The notes below the pieces were generated by a model. That model did no database searches. It saw only the letters and a list, made by a program, of their open reading frames with translations, and was not told the DNA's origin. A stretch of 7,685 bases of DNA, taken from assembly GCA_030610915.1 (NCBI GenBank), contig JAUWQS010000068.1, positions 1 through 7,685 on the forward strand, written 5' to 3'. This stretch comes from Pseudomonadota bacterium. GTDB taxonomy: Bacteria; Desulfobacterota; Syntrophia; Syntrophales; JADFWA01. Within the stretch, counting starts at the first letter, position 1; every line of letters begins with the position of its first letter. Below, piece after piece: positions 1 to 6,703 of this stretch. The position numbers were made by a program, and so were the translations under genes.

Positions 1-1274
<1,274 letters not shown>

Positions 1275-1283
1275 AAATCCTAT

Positions 1284-1299
1284 TGAGAGATAACTCTCA
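1284..1299 (-). other. Small leader hairpin before 16S
   Basis: A perfect 6-bp stem TGAGAG/CTCTCA with a 4-nt loop lies about 10 nt before the mature 16S 5' end. It could belong to the 5' strand of the precursor processing structure, but the matching 3' flank of 16S is outside the window, so the role is inference. Confidence 0.4.
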
Positions 1300-1348
1300 G
1301 TTTTATCAACAAAAAAATAACCCGCAAATCAATTATCCCACTATTCAA

Positions 1349-1360
1349 TTATCAAAGAAC
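1349..1360 (-). promoter_or_regulatory. boxA-like rRNA antitermination site
   Basis: The leader transcript contains GTTCTTTGATAA, close to the boxA sequences (GCTCTTTAACA and GTTCTTTGAAAA types) that recruit the NusB-NusE antitermination complex in rRNA leaders. It lies between promoter P2 and the mature 16S end, which is the expected place. I see no convincing boxB partner. Confidence 0.55.
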
Positions 1361-1375
1361 TTTCCAACTAATATT

Positions 1376-1404
1376 ATAATAAGACAAACTACCTCACTTG
1401 TCAA
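1376..1404 (-). promoter_or_regulatory. rrn promoter P2 (proximal)
   Basis: On the minus strand a perfect -35 hexamer TTGACA (1399-1404) is followed by exactly 17 bp and a -10 hexamer TATTAT (1376-1381). This is near-consensus sigma70-type and lies about 100 nt before the mature 16S 5' end. The bases after the -10 are AT-rich, so a GC-rich discriminator of the kind seen in E. coli rrn P1 is not evident. Confidence 0.75.
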
Positions 1405-1464
1405 GAACTATCTCTTTCGAAACTCAATTCAATAAGCAGTCTTCTCATCAAGGTAGGAAAGAAT

Positions 1465-1491
1465 ATTATAACTTCTTTACCGGAGTGTCAA
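1465..1491 (-). promoter_or_regulatory. rrn promoter P1 (distal)
   Basis: On the minus strand a perfect TTGACA (1486-1491) is followed by a perfect TATAAT (1465-1470) at a short 15-bp spacing. The upstream flank is A/T-rich, which would suit an UP element. With P2 it makes the tandem arrangement common for bacterial rRNA operons. The short spacer is the only departure from consensus. Confidence 0.65.
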
Positions 1492-1641
1492 GTTTTATTT
1501 TGCAGATGTTAAATTAATTTGAAAATGATAGCGACTACTCAGATTGAAGGATACTGATATCCCCTTAACGACAAAAGCCGCATTGGAGGACAGTATACTT
1601 GAATGGCTGTACTATTATTGGGTCTTGTAAGTCTTTTCCCT

Positions 1642-1677
1642 AAAAGCGCCCCAAGGGCACTTCCTGCGGGGCGCCTT
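1642..1677 (-). terminator. Rho-independent terminator of tyrS
   Basis: A perfect 7-bp GC stem, GCGCCCC (minus, 1668-1674) with GGGGCGC (1646-1652), extended by a G·U and two A-U pairs to about 10 bp, begins 13 nt after the tyrS stop. It ends in only four U residues before purines, so termination may be incomplete. It separates tyrS from the rRNA promoters. Confidence 0.7.
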
Positions 1678-1689
1678 CAGCCTGTCTGC

Positions 1690-2985
1690 CTAAGTAGTTA
1701 CAATTATTGCATATTTCTTTTTTCCCTTTCGAAGACGGATTTCACCATTTTGATTAATGTCGTCAACCTTTATCTTTTCATTAATTGATTGAATCCGCCT
1801 GTCGTTCACATACACTCCTCCCTGCGCGATCAGTCTCCTCGCTTCACCTCTGGAAGCGCACAAATTAGTTTCTTCTAATAGTTTAGGCATTAGAGTTGTT
1901 ACAACTTCCTCCTTTGATCTTTCAAAAGTGGTTATTGCTGACACATCTTGAAAAATTTCAGACCTCGGAATAGTACTTGATTTACAGAGGGCTGAATCAA
2001 CAGGTTTTAAATTGAAAGCGCCAGCCGATGCCTTCAATGCATCTACCGCTGCCTTTTCTCCATGGGTAATTTTTGTTGCCTCAAAGGCCAATACGGTCTT
2101 CGCCATATTTAATTCAGCGCCTGCAAGTTTTTTTGTTTCCCTGATATCTTCCATCGGCAAAAAAGTAAACAGGGCGAGAAATCTTTCTACGTCTGGATCA
2201 TCTGTATTTATCCAGAATTGAAAATAGTCGTAGGGAATAGTAAGTTTTGAGTCCAACCACACAGTTCCCTTTTCTGTCTTACCCATCTTGAATCCCTGGG
2301 ATGTTGTCAAAAGAGGAAATGTAATTCCATAAACTCTTTTTCCCTCAAGTCTCCTCGTAAGGTCTATCCCTGCCACAATATTCCCCCACTGGTCATTGCC
2401 GCCCATCTGAAGAACACAGTCGTAGTGCTTACAGAGATGGAAGAAATCGTAAGACTGAAGGAGCATATAATTGAGCTCGATAAAACTGAGTCCTTTTTCC
2501 CAACGAACCTTATAACTTTCTGCGGCCAGCATCTTGTTGACGCTAAAGTGCCGACCGATATCCCTTAAGAAATCTACATAATGCAGATTAGTCAGCCAAT
2601 CTGCATTATTAAGCAAAAGGGTATTATCCCCATCAAAATCCAGGTATTGTGAGAATTGTTTCTTCAAAGACTCTGCATTCTTGTCTACCTGCTCCCTCGT
2701 TAAAACCTTCCTCATCTCCGTTTTGCCGCTGGGGTCGCCAATAAGTGCAGTTCCCCCACCTATAAGGACAATTAGTCTGTGACCATACTTTTGCATATGG
2801 CTCAGAGCCATTATTGGAACAAGGCTCCCTATATGCAGGCTCGTTGCGGTAGGATCAAAACCGATATAGCAGGTAATGTTATTTTCCCCTAAGAGATCTC
2901 TTACCAGTTTTTCATCCGTTACCTGTTCAATAAATCCCCTCTCAAAAAGGACATTATAGACGTTTTGCAAAATACAGGTCTCCAT
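1690..2985 (-). CDS. tyrS: Tyrosine--tRNA ligase (TyrRS)
   Basis: Cytoplasmic class I aminoacyl-tRNA synthetase that activates tyrosine with ATP and charges tRNA-Tyr. The 431-residue product has the expected bacterial length and order of parts. The tyrosine pocket and ATP site begin with CYIGFDPTA (39-47) followed by the HIGH-type motif HIGS (51-54). Next come IGDPSGKTE (82-90), the tyrosine-contacting Y173/Q177/D180 segment, QMGGNDQWGN (193-202), and the KMSKS-type loop KMGKT (233-237). A C-terminal S4 RNA-binding domain (about 375-425) contains CASRGEARRLIAQGGVYVN-like residues. The ATG at 2985 fits the family N-terminus, but it has only a weak GAG as ribosome-binding site. It sits 246 bp downstream of ymdB, beyond a possible terminator, so it may have its own promoter, and it is followed by a hairpin terminator ahead of the rRNA promoters. 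I saw no T-box leader in the gap. Confidence 0.97.
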   Translation of the reverse strand: METCILQNVYNVLFERGFIEQVTDEKLVRDLLGENNITCYIGFDPTATSLHIGSLVPIMALSHMQKYGHRLIVLIGGGTALIGDPSGKTEMRKVLTREQVDKNAESLKKQFSQYLDFDGDNTLLLNNADWLTNLHYVDFLRDIGRHFSVNKMLAAESYKVRWEKGLSFIELNYMLLQSYDFFHLCKHYDCVLQMGGNDQWGNIVAGIDLTRRLEGKRVYGITFPLLTTSQGFKMGKTEKGTVWLDSKLTIPYDYFQFWINTDDPDVERFLALFTFLPMEDIRETKKLAGAELNMAKTVLAFEATKITHGEKAAVDALKASAGAFNLKPVDSALCKSSTIPRSEIFQDVSAITTFERSKEEVVTTLMPKLLEETNLCASRGEARRLIAQGGVYVNDRRIQSINEKIKVDDINQNGEIRLRKGKKKYAIIVTT

Positions 2986-3021
2986 CTCGAAAATAAATTA
3001 GTAATTACTCGGTTTGTTTAT

Positions 3022-3063
3022 GCTGAAGGTTGTTAGTGCCTAATAGTCTTCAGCTCACAGCCT
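3022..3063 (-). repeat. 42-bp inverted-repeat element, copy A
   Basis: On the minus strand the blocks AGGCT, CTGAAG, CTATTAGG and CCTTCAGC occur with spacers of 5, 1 and 9 bases. The same blocks with the same spacers occur on the plus strand at 5924-5965. The element ends fold back: 3022-3036 pairs with 3040-3054 over 15 positions (12 Watson-Crick, 3 G·U) with a 3-nt loop when read as plus-strand RNA; as minus-strand RNA the three wobbles become A·C mismatches. Confidence 0.65.
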
Positions 3064-3072
3064 GAGAAGTAT

Positions 3073-3098
3073 GCACGGACAAACAAGTTTGTCCATGC
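3073..3098. repeat. Palindrome with GGACAAAC arms
   Basis: GGACAAAC and GTTTGTCC form a perfect 8-bp stem around AA, extended by GCA/TGC after one mismatch. No U-run follows on either strand, so this is not an obvious terminator. It resembles REP-type intergenic palindromes. It sits in the tyrS-ymdB gap next to the 42-bp element. Confidence 0.5.
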
Positions 3099-3111
3099 CA
3101 CCCGTCCACTA

Positions 3112-3127
3112 TTTCATTTTTCATTTT
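3112..3127. repeat. Heptamer tandem repeat TTTCATT
   Basis: Two full units and a partial third at period 7, in the gap between ymdB and tyrS. It is short and could be chance by itself; it is listed because other period-7 tracts lie in the neighbouring gaps. Confidence 0.4.
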
Positions 3128-3161
3128 GATATTTACATCTATCCACCTGAGTAGTTACAAT

Positions 3162-3218
3162 AAATTAAAAACGGTTCACAGGGTTCGGGGTTGGAGGTAA
3201 ATCTCTTAACCCATGAAC
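3162..3218 (-). terminator. Possible ymdB terminator
   Basis: Downstream of the ymdB stop the transcript can form GTTCA/TGAAC (3214-3218 with 3174-3178) around an inner GGGTT/AACCC stem (3208-3212 with 3188-3192), followed two bases later by UUUUUAAUUU. The loop parts are long, so this is a moderate candidate only. Confidence 0.4.
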
Positions 3219-3231
3219 AGTTACGATACAT

Positions 3232-4017
3232 CTAACTTTCCAGTGGTACGCTCACCCTCTCAATCCCTACACTTTTTCCGCTATTCTCGTCAATATCCAC
3301 AATAACGCCTTGAAGCCTTCTATCTCGCGTCGCCACATCAAACTTATTGGGAATACCTGTTAAAAACCGCTTTAGAATAATATCCTTTTTTATGCCTATG
3401 ACAGAATCAAAGCTTCCTGTCATCCCTGCGTCAGTGATATAAGCAGTCCCACACGGCAGTATTTTCTCATCAGCAGTCTGAACATGTGTATGAGTCCCGA
3501 GAACAGCGCTGACACGACCATCCAAAAACCAGCCAATAGCCTGCTTTTCCGATGTAGCCTCTGCATGTATATCCACTATTATTATACTGGTTTTGCCTCT
3601 CAGCTTCTCAATCTCTCTTTCTGCCACCCTGAAGGGGCAATCCAGTGGCTGCATAAATATCCTTCCCATCAGGTTTATTACACCAATAGTATTTCCCAAA
3701 AAACTGCGTGCCAATACGCTCCCACTGCCAGGCACACCCTCAGGATAGTTCGCAGGTCTGAGAAGTGTTTCATAATCCTGGATAAATTCTCCAACCTCCT
3801 TTTTGTCCCATATGTGATTTCCTGATGTTAATACGTTGATGTTATTTCTATAAAGTTCTTCGATTATATCCCTTGTTACACCAAATCCCCCGGCCGCATT
3901 CTCACAATTAGCAATGACTAATTCTATTTCATGCCTGCAAACTATATCAGAAAGAAGCTGACTCACAGCCTTTCTACCAGGTTTCCCAACTATATCTCCT
4001 ATAAATAATATCTTCAA
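3232..4017 (-). CDS. ymdB: YmdB-family metallophosphoesterase (2',3'-cNMP phosphodiesterase)
   Basis: Calcineurin-like dinuclear metal phosphoesterase of the YmdB/TIGR00282 family. In Bacillus the enzyme hydrolyses 2',3'-cyclic nucleotides and influences biofilm and motility decisions; the physiological role here is inference. The 261-residue length is normal for the family. The metal ligands are all visible: D8 in FIGDIVG, E39-N40 in NCENAAGG, N67-H68 in TSGNHIWD, H151 in DIHAEATSEK, and H176/H178 in GTHTHVQTAD. There is no signal peptide. The start is TTG (4015-4017), chosen because MKILFIGDIVG is the family N-terminus and an AAGGA sequence lies about 11 nt upstream. It follows rny by 117 bp, the common rny-ymdB gene pair, which suggests co-transcription. 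That gap carries inverted heptamer arrays that would fold in the shared mRNA. Confidence 0.93.
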   Translation of the reverse strand: MKILFIGDIVGKPGRKAVSQLLSDIVCRHEIELVIANCENAAGGFGVTRDIIEELYRNNINVLTSGNHIWDKKEVGEFIQDYETLLRPANYPEGVPGSGSVLARSFLGNTIGVINLMGRIFMQPLDCPFRVAEREIEKLRGKTSIIIVDIHAEATSEKQAIGWFLDGRVSAVLGTHTHVQTADEKILPCGTAYITDAGMTGSFDSVIGIKKDIILKRFLTGIPNKFDVATRDRRLQGVIVDIDENSGKSVGIERVSVPLES

Positions 4018-4039
4018 TCTTTCAAATATCCTTTTTGAA

Positions 4040-4070
4040 GTTTCGAGTTTCGAGTTTCGAGTTTCGAGTT
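4040..4070. repeat. Heptamer tandem repeat GTTTCGA, 4.4 units
   Basis: Four perfect GTTTCGA units plus GTT at period 7, within the rny-ymdB gap and only about 23 bp upstream of the ymdB start. It is complementary to the nearby CCCGAAA array (see findings). Confidence 0.85.
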
Positions 4071-4099
4071 AAAAAAAGCAATCCCAGCGAGTTTAAAGA

Positions 4100-4116
4100 C
4101 CCGAAACCCGAAACCC
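4100..4116. repeat. Heptamer tandem repeat CCCGAAA, 2.4 units
   Basis: Two units and CCC at period 7, just after the rny stop. It is the inverted counterpart of the GTTTCGA array, differing by one transition per unit. A ten-base piece, CGAAACCCAA (4109-4118), recurs at 5865-5874 upstream of rny. Confidence 0.7.
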
Positions 4117-4134
4117 AAAGGACTCGTCCAGGCG

Positions 4135-5700
4135 CTATTTAGCAAAATCTGAAACCCTGGTTTCCCTTATTACTGTAACCTTTATTTGACCTGGGTAAGT
4201 TAGTTTGGTCTCAATCTTCTTTACAATATCTCTACATAACATTACCGCATTGTTATCGGATACCTTCCCATTTTCCACAAGGATACGTATTTCCCTCCCT
4301 GCCTGAATAGCGTAAGATTTTTCAACACCACTAAAGGAATTAGCTATTCTTTCCAGTTCCTCGAGACGCTTTACATATGTCTCCAGCATTTCCCGGCGAG
4401 CCCCCGGTCTTGCAGCAGAGAGAGTATCTGCCGCCTGGACAAGAACGCCGAGTAGTGTGTTGGTTCGACCATCATCATGATGACTTGCGATAGCCTGAAC
4501 AATTCTCTCAGACTCGCCAAACCTCTTGGCATACTCTGCACCAATAGCGGCGTGTGTTCCTTCAACATCACGGTCAACAGCTTTCCCTACATCATGAAGT
4601 AATCCAGCCCTTTTAGCCTCTTTTTCATTCATTCCCAGCTCGGCTGCCATCATACCCGTCAGGTAAGCAACTTCTATGGAATGTTGAAGAACATTCTGGG
4701 AAAAACTTGTCCGGTACTTAAGTTTTCCCAAAAGATTTATTAATTCAGGATGAATATCATGCACTCCCACATCAAACGATACCCTTTCACCTGTCTCTCG
4801 AATAATAGTCTCTACTTCGGTCTTGACTTTGCTGACAACATCCTCGATCCGTCCGGGCTGAATCCTGCCGTCACTGATAAGTCTTTCAAGGGATATCTTT
4901 GCCACCTCCCGCCGTACAGGGTCAAAACTTGAAAGAACTACAGCTTCCGGAGTATCGTCTATAATTAAATCTATTCCGGTGGCAGCTTCTATCGCCCTGA
5001 TATTTCTTCCCTCCCGGCCAATAATCCGCCCCTTCATTTCGTCTGTAGGCAAGTGTACAACCGATACAGTATTCTCGACTACGAAATCACCGGCATATCT
5101 CTGAATAGCATAAGCAATAATCTCTCGTGACTTCTTATCAGAAGTACGTTTAGCCTCTTCTTCTATCTTCCTTACCGTTAGAGCTGCTTCATGCTTTGCT
5201 TCATCTTCAATGGTTCCAATAAGATAGTTTTTTGCCTCTTTCGATGAAAGTCCCGCGATCTCCTCTAATTTTCCTTTTTGCTCTTTGATGATAACATTTA
5301 ACTCACTATTCTTTTCACGTATAATGGACTCCGCTTTAAGAATAGCTTTTTCTCGTTTCCCGATATCTGTCTCTTTTTGGGATATAAGCTCTGCTTTTTT
5401 GTCCAGACCCTCTTCTTTAGAACGAAGTCTCCTTTCCAGATTGTCGAGTTCCTTTCTTCTATCTCTGGTATCATCATCGAATTTAACCTTGGCCTTGAGA
5501 AGGTTTTCCTTAACCTCTAGAATAGACTCTTTCTTTATAGTTTCTGCTTCTTTTTTTGCCTCATCGACAATTCTTGCAGATAGATTTTTTGAGGATTCCA
5601 ATCTTTTCCTGAAAATCTCTTTCCTTAAAAAATATCCCAACACCATTCCCACGGTGATTGAACCAAATATTATCAATATGACCATGTTATAATGCAACAA
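4135..5700 (-). CDS. rny: Ribonuclease Y
   Basis: Membrane-anchored endoribonuclease that initiates mRNA decay. The 521-residue protein has the full RNase Y architecture. One N-terminal transmembrane helix (about 6-25, [22 protein letters not shown]) leads into a long charged coiled coil (about 30-185, rich in K/E heptads). A KH RNA-binding domain follows, with the GxxG loop in RIIGREGRN (225-233). The HD catalytic domain has H340 and the hallmark HD pair H369-D370 in LLHDVGKA, plus HHDD at 407-410 and [14 protein letters not shown] further on. The C-terminus DFAK is typical. The start is a TTG (5700, or the adjacent TTG at 5697), preceded by a purine-rich GGGGGTGAGGG. The later ATG at 5685 has no ribosome-binding site. 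It pairs with ymdB downstream and lies 480 bp below the 6S terminator, so it probably has its own promoter, which I could not place. Confidence 0.97.
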   Translation of the reverse strand: MLHYNMVILIIFGSITVGMVLGYFLRKEIFRKRLESSKNLSARIVDEAKKEAETIKKESILEVKENLLKAKVKFDDDTRDRRKELDNLERRLRSKEEGLDKKAELISQKETDIGKREKAILKAESIIREKNSELNVIIKEQKGKLEEIAGLSSKEAKNYLIGTIEDEAKHEAALTVRKIEEEAKRTSDKKSREIIAYAIQRYAGDFVVENTVSVVHLPTDEMKGRIIGREGRNIRAIEAATGIDLIIDDTPEAVVLSSFDPVRREVAKISLERLISDGRIQPGRIEDVVSKVKTEVETIIRETGERVSFDVGVHDIHPELINLLGKLKYRTSFSQNVLQHSIEVAYLTGMMAAELGMNEKEAKRAGLLHDVGKAVDRDVEGTHAAIGAEYAKRFGESERIVQAIASHHDDGRTNTLLGVLVQAADTLSAARPGARREMLETYVKRLEELERIANSFSGVEKSYAIQAGREIRILVENGKVSDNNAVMLCRDIVKKIETKLTYPGQIKVTVIRETRVSDFAK

Positions 5701-5704
5701 ATCA

Positions 5705-5715
5705 CCCTCACCCCC
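5705..5715 (-). promoter_or_regulatory. Ribosome-binding site deciding the rny TTG start
   Basis: GGGGGTGAGGG on the minus strand ends 4 nt before TTG 5700 and 7 nt before TTG 5697. The in-frame ATG at 5685 lacks any such sequence. Translation therefore most likely begins at one of the two TTG codons. Confidence 0.6.
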
Positions 5716-5811
5716 TTGAATTACATGATATTAATTTCATTAGGTTGTTTAGTCCCTTAGTCGTAAAATTCGTGCAAAAATGGCAAAAGAATTTAGGTAA
5801 CCTCCCGATAT

Positions 5812-5829
5812 GGGCGACCAAAGTCGCCC
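5812..5829. repeat. GGGCGAC palindrome
   Basis: A perfect 7-bp inverted repeat, GGGCGAC/GTCGCCC around CAAA, flanked on the right by CTACCCG. Intergenic palindromes of the TAGGGGCGA...TCGCCC type occur in many bacterial genomes. No U-run follows, so I do not call it a terminator. Confidence 0.6.
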
Positions 5830-5886
5830 CTACCCGAACTGATTGAAAAGTTACTGTTGAGGTACGAAACCCAAGAAAAGCCTTTG

Positions 5887-5904
5887 AGCTAAGAGCTAAG
5901 AGCT
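5887..5904. repeat. Heptamer tandem repeat AGCTAAG
   Basis: Two full units and AGCT at period 7 in the gap upstream of rny. It is another period-7 tract in a non-coding gap of this window. Confidence 0.6.
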
Positions 5905-5923
5905 TTGCCGGCTTGTCCGGGTT

Positions 5924-5965
5924 AGGCTAAAGACTGAAGGCTATTAGGTTGTTTTTTCCTTCAGC
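5924..5965 (+). repeat. 42-bp inverted-repeat element, copy B
   Basis: It carries AGGCT (5924-5928), CTGAAG (5934-5939), CTATTAGG (5941-5948) and CCTTCAGC (5958-5965) with the same spacers as copy A at 3022-3063, in the opposite orientation. The arms CTGAAGG (5934-5940) and CCTTCAG (5958-5964) are perfectly complementary. Spacer bases are not conserved between the copies. Confidence 0.65.
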
Positions 5966-6019
5966 TTTCGTAATCGACTGTCCGATTTTCGGGCAAAGTC
6001 TGCTTACTTGAATAATAAC

Positions 6020-6046
6020 AACCACTTAACCACTCGACCACTTGAC
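6020..6046. repeat. Octamer tandem repeat AACCACTT
   Basis: Three near-identical period-8 units, AACCACTT, AACCACTC and GACCACTT, then GAC. It is a short tandem tract in the rny upstream gap. Confidence 0.6.
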
Positions 6047-6177
6047 TATGTCTGTAATTTAACGTAATTGAGATTTAAAGCCACCGTCGGCAGCATGGAG
6101 TGTTACTTGGAAGGATAAAACAACTATAAGAATCTACAGGGGTTATCTTAATCTCTTATGCAAATCACAAAAGCAAC

Positions 6178-6190
6178 AAAAAAACCCCCG
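6178..6190 (-). terminator. U-run terminator at the 6S RNA 3' end
   Basis: The 3' strand of the 6S closing stem ends in CGGGGG and runs directly into seven U residues (6184-6178). It would end both 6S RNA and any read-through transcript of the dus-zap cluster. Confidence 0.6.
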
Positions 6191-6379
6191 CCTATACCGT
6201 GTCAGCGCTTACCCTTTTGAACCGTTTTAAAAAGTGGGCGCCCTGTTGTTACTTTAGGCTTTCTGCTCTCCCGCTTTCACGGATAATCGACAGACATGCA
6301 CTCGGTAACAAGGAAAAGCTCCCTGTTCTCAAGGTGTTGATTCAAAAGCTTTATGCTAATCACGCGCATCGCAGGGGAT
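6180..6379 (-). ncRNA. ssrS: 6S RNA
   Basis: Regulatory RNA that mimics an open promoter and sequesters housekeeping RNA polymerase holoenzyme in slow growth. The transcript begins 14-20 nt after the zapA stop, the classic position of this gene. It is about 193 nt from CCCCUGC to GGGGG, and the terminal stem pairs CCCCUGC (6371-6377) with the 3' end CGGGGG region (6185-6191), then AUGC and CGUG with matching 3' blocks. An 8-bp hairpin AACAGGGA/UCCUUGUU lies on the 5' side of the central region. AAAGCCUAAAG followed by AACAACAGGGCGCCCAC resembles the E. coli AGAAGCCUUAAAA and following segment, and a short CACUUUU/AAAAGGG hairpin follows on the 3' side. A run of seven U follows the stem and should act as a terminator. 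I saw no strong promoter immediately upstream, so it may also be processed from the zapA transcript. Confidence 0.85.
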
Positions 6380-6394
6380 TGCATGTTAAATTAA

Positions 6395-6700
6395 CTACTG
6401 TCTTCTTTCCTCTATCAAACTAATCAACTTTTCTGTTCTGCCTTCTAATTGACTATGTTTATCTTCCTCATCCCTCTTAAACCTGAAAAACTCATCGGCG
6501 ATGTTCAAAGCAACCAATACAGCTATATTCAACGTCGTTGCATTTCCTGAGTCACCACCTATTTCTCTTGCCATATCGTTGACATATTGCACTATCTCTG
6601 CTACGTGCTCATCCCCTGAGTCACTCAAAACCGAAAACTCTTGCCCCAGGACCTGGATATTAAAGCGCTTCTTCAAATTTACTACTACCCTAATGTCCAT
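6395..6700 (-). CDS. zapA: Cell division protein ZapA
   Basis: Small cytosolic FtsZ-ring-associated protein that crosslinks FtsZ filaments. The 101-residue product matches the family layout: an N-terminal beta-rich head (VNLKKRFNIQVLGQEFSVLS), the DEHVAEIVQYVNDMAREI helix that is the ZapA signature, then TTLNIAVLVALNIADEFFRFK and a C-terminal coiled coil rich in E, K and R. I chose ATG 6698-6700; a TTG lies immediately before it and would add one residue. There is no clear Shine-Dalgarno, since a GGGCAAAAAACCC hairpin sequence sits where it should be, which is odd. It is preceded by a ZapB-like coiled-coil gene and followed after 14 nt by 6S RNA, as in many proteobacteria. Unlike E. coli, no 5-formyltetrahydrofolate cyclo-ligase gene follows. 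Confidence 0.88.
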   Translation of the reverse strand: MDIRVVVNLKKRFNIQVLGQEFSVLSDSGDEHVAEIVQYVNDMAREIGGDSGNATTLNIAVLVALNIADEFFRFKRDEEDKHSQLEGRTEKLISLIEERRQ

Positions 6701-6703
6701 CAA

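Larger units (their letters stand above)
1275..1689. other. Intergenic region between tyrS and 16S: rrn leader, promoters, tyrS terminator
   Basis: This 415-bp stretch has no gene. On the minus strand it holds, in order of transcription, the tyrS terminator hairpin, an AT-rich stretch of about 140 bp in which I see no clear feature, two tandem promoters for the rRNA operon, a boxA-like antitermination sequence, and a small perfect hairpin just before the mature 16S end. A 61-codon plus-strand frame starting in this gap and running into the tyrS 3' end has no ribosome-binding site and no recognisable protein; I treat it as noise. Confidence 0.8.
5701..6179. other. Long intergenic region upstream of rny
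   Basis: About 480 bp without a supportable gene between the 6S RNA terminator and rny. It holds a GGGCGAC palindrome, an AGCTAAG heptamer tract, the second copy of the 42-bp inverted-repeat element, and a period-8 AACCACTT-type tract. The rest looks like unstructured AT-rich spacer. A promoter for rny-ymdB should lie here, but I found no convincing -35/-10 pair. Minus-strand frames here are very short and lack ribosome-binding sites. Confidence 0.7.

Noticed and set aside
2012..2221. 69-residue plus-strand open frame
   Set aside because: It is antisense to conserved tyrS sequence and has no recognisable protein.
2986..3231. T-box or other riboswitch upstream of tyrS
   Set aside because: I see no T-box sequence (UGGNACCGCG-type), no specifier-like stem and no antiterminator in the gap.
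3484..3825. 113-residue plus-strand open frame
   Set aside because: It is antisense to ymdB across metal-ligand motifs; the minus frame is clearly the gene.
3990..4120. CRISPR-like repetition
   Set aside because: The units are contiguous heptamers without spacers, and no cas genes are present.
5285..5692. 135-residue plus-strand open frame rich in S, L and F
   Set aside because: It is the mirror of the RNase Y coiled coil; low-complexity K/E helices often leave long antisense frames.
5775..5795. Possible sigma54-type promoter upstream of rny (TTTTGCC then TTGCACG on the minus strand)
   Set aside because: The distance between the two conserved dinucleotides is too short for the -24/-12 arrangement.
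6199..6423. 74-residue plus-strand open frame
   Set aside because: It is antisense to the 6S RNA and the zapA 3' end, with no ribosome-binding site.
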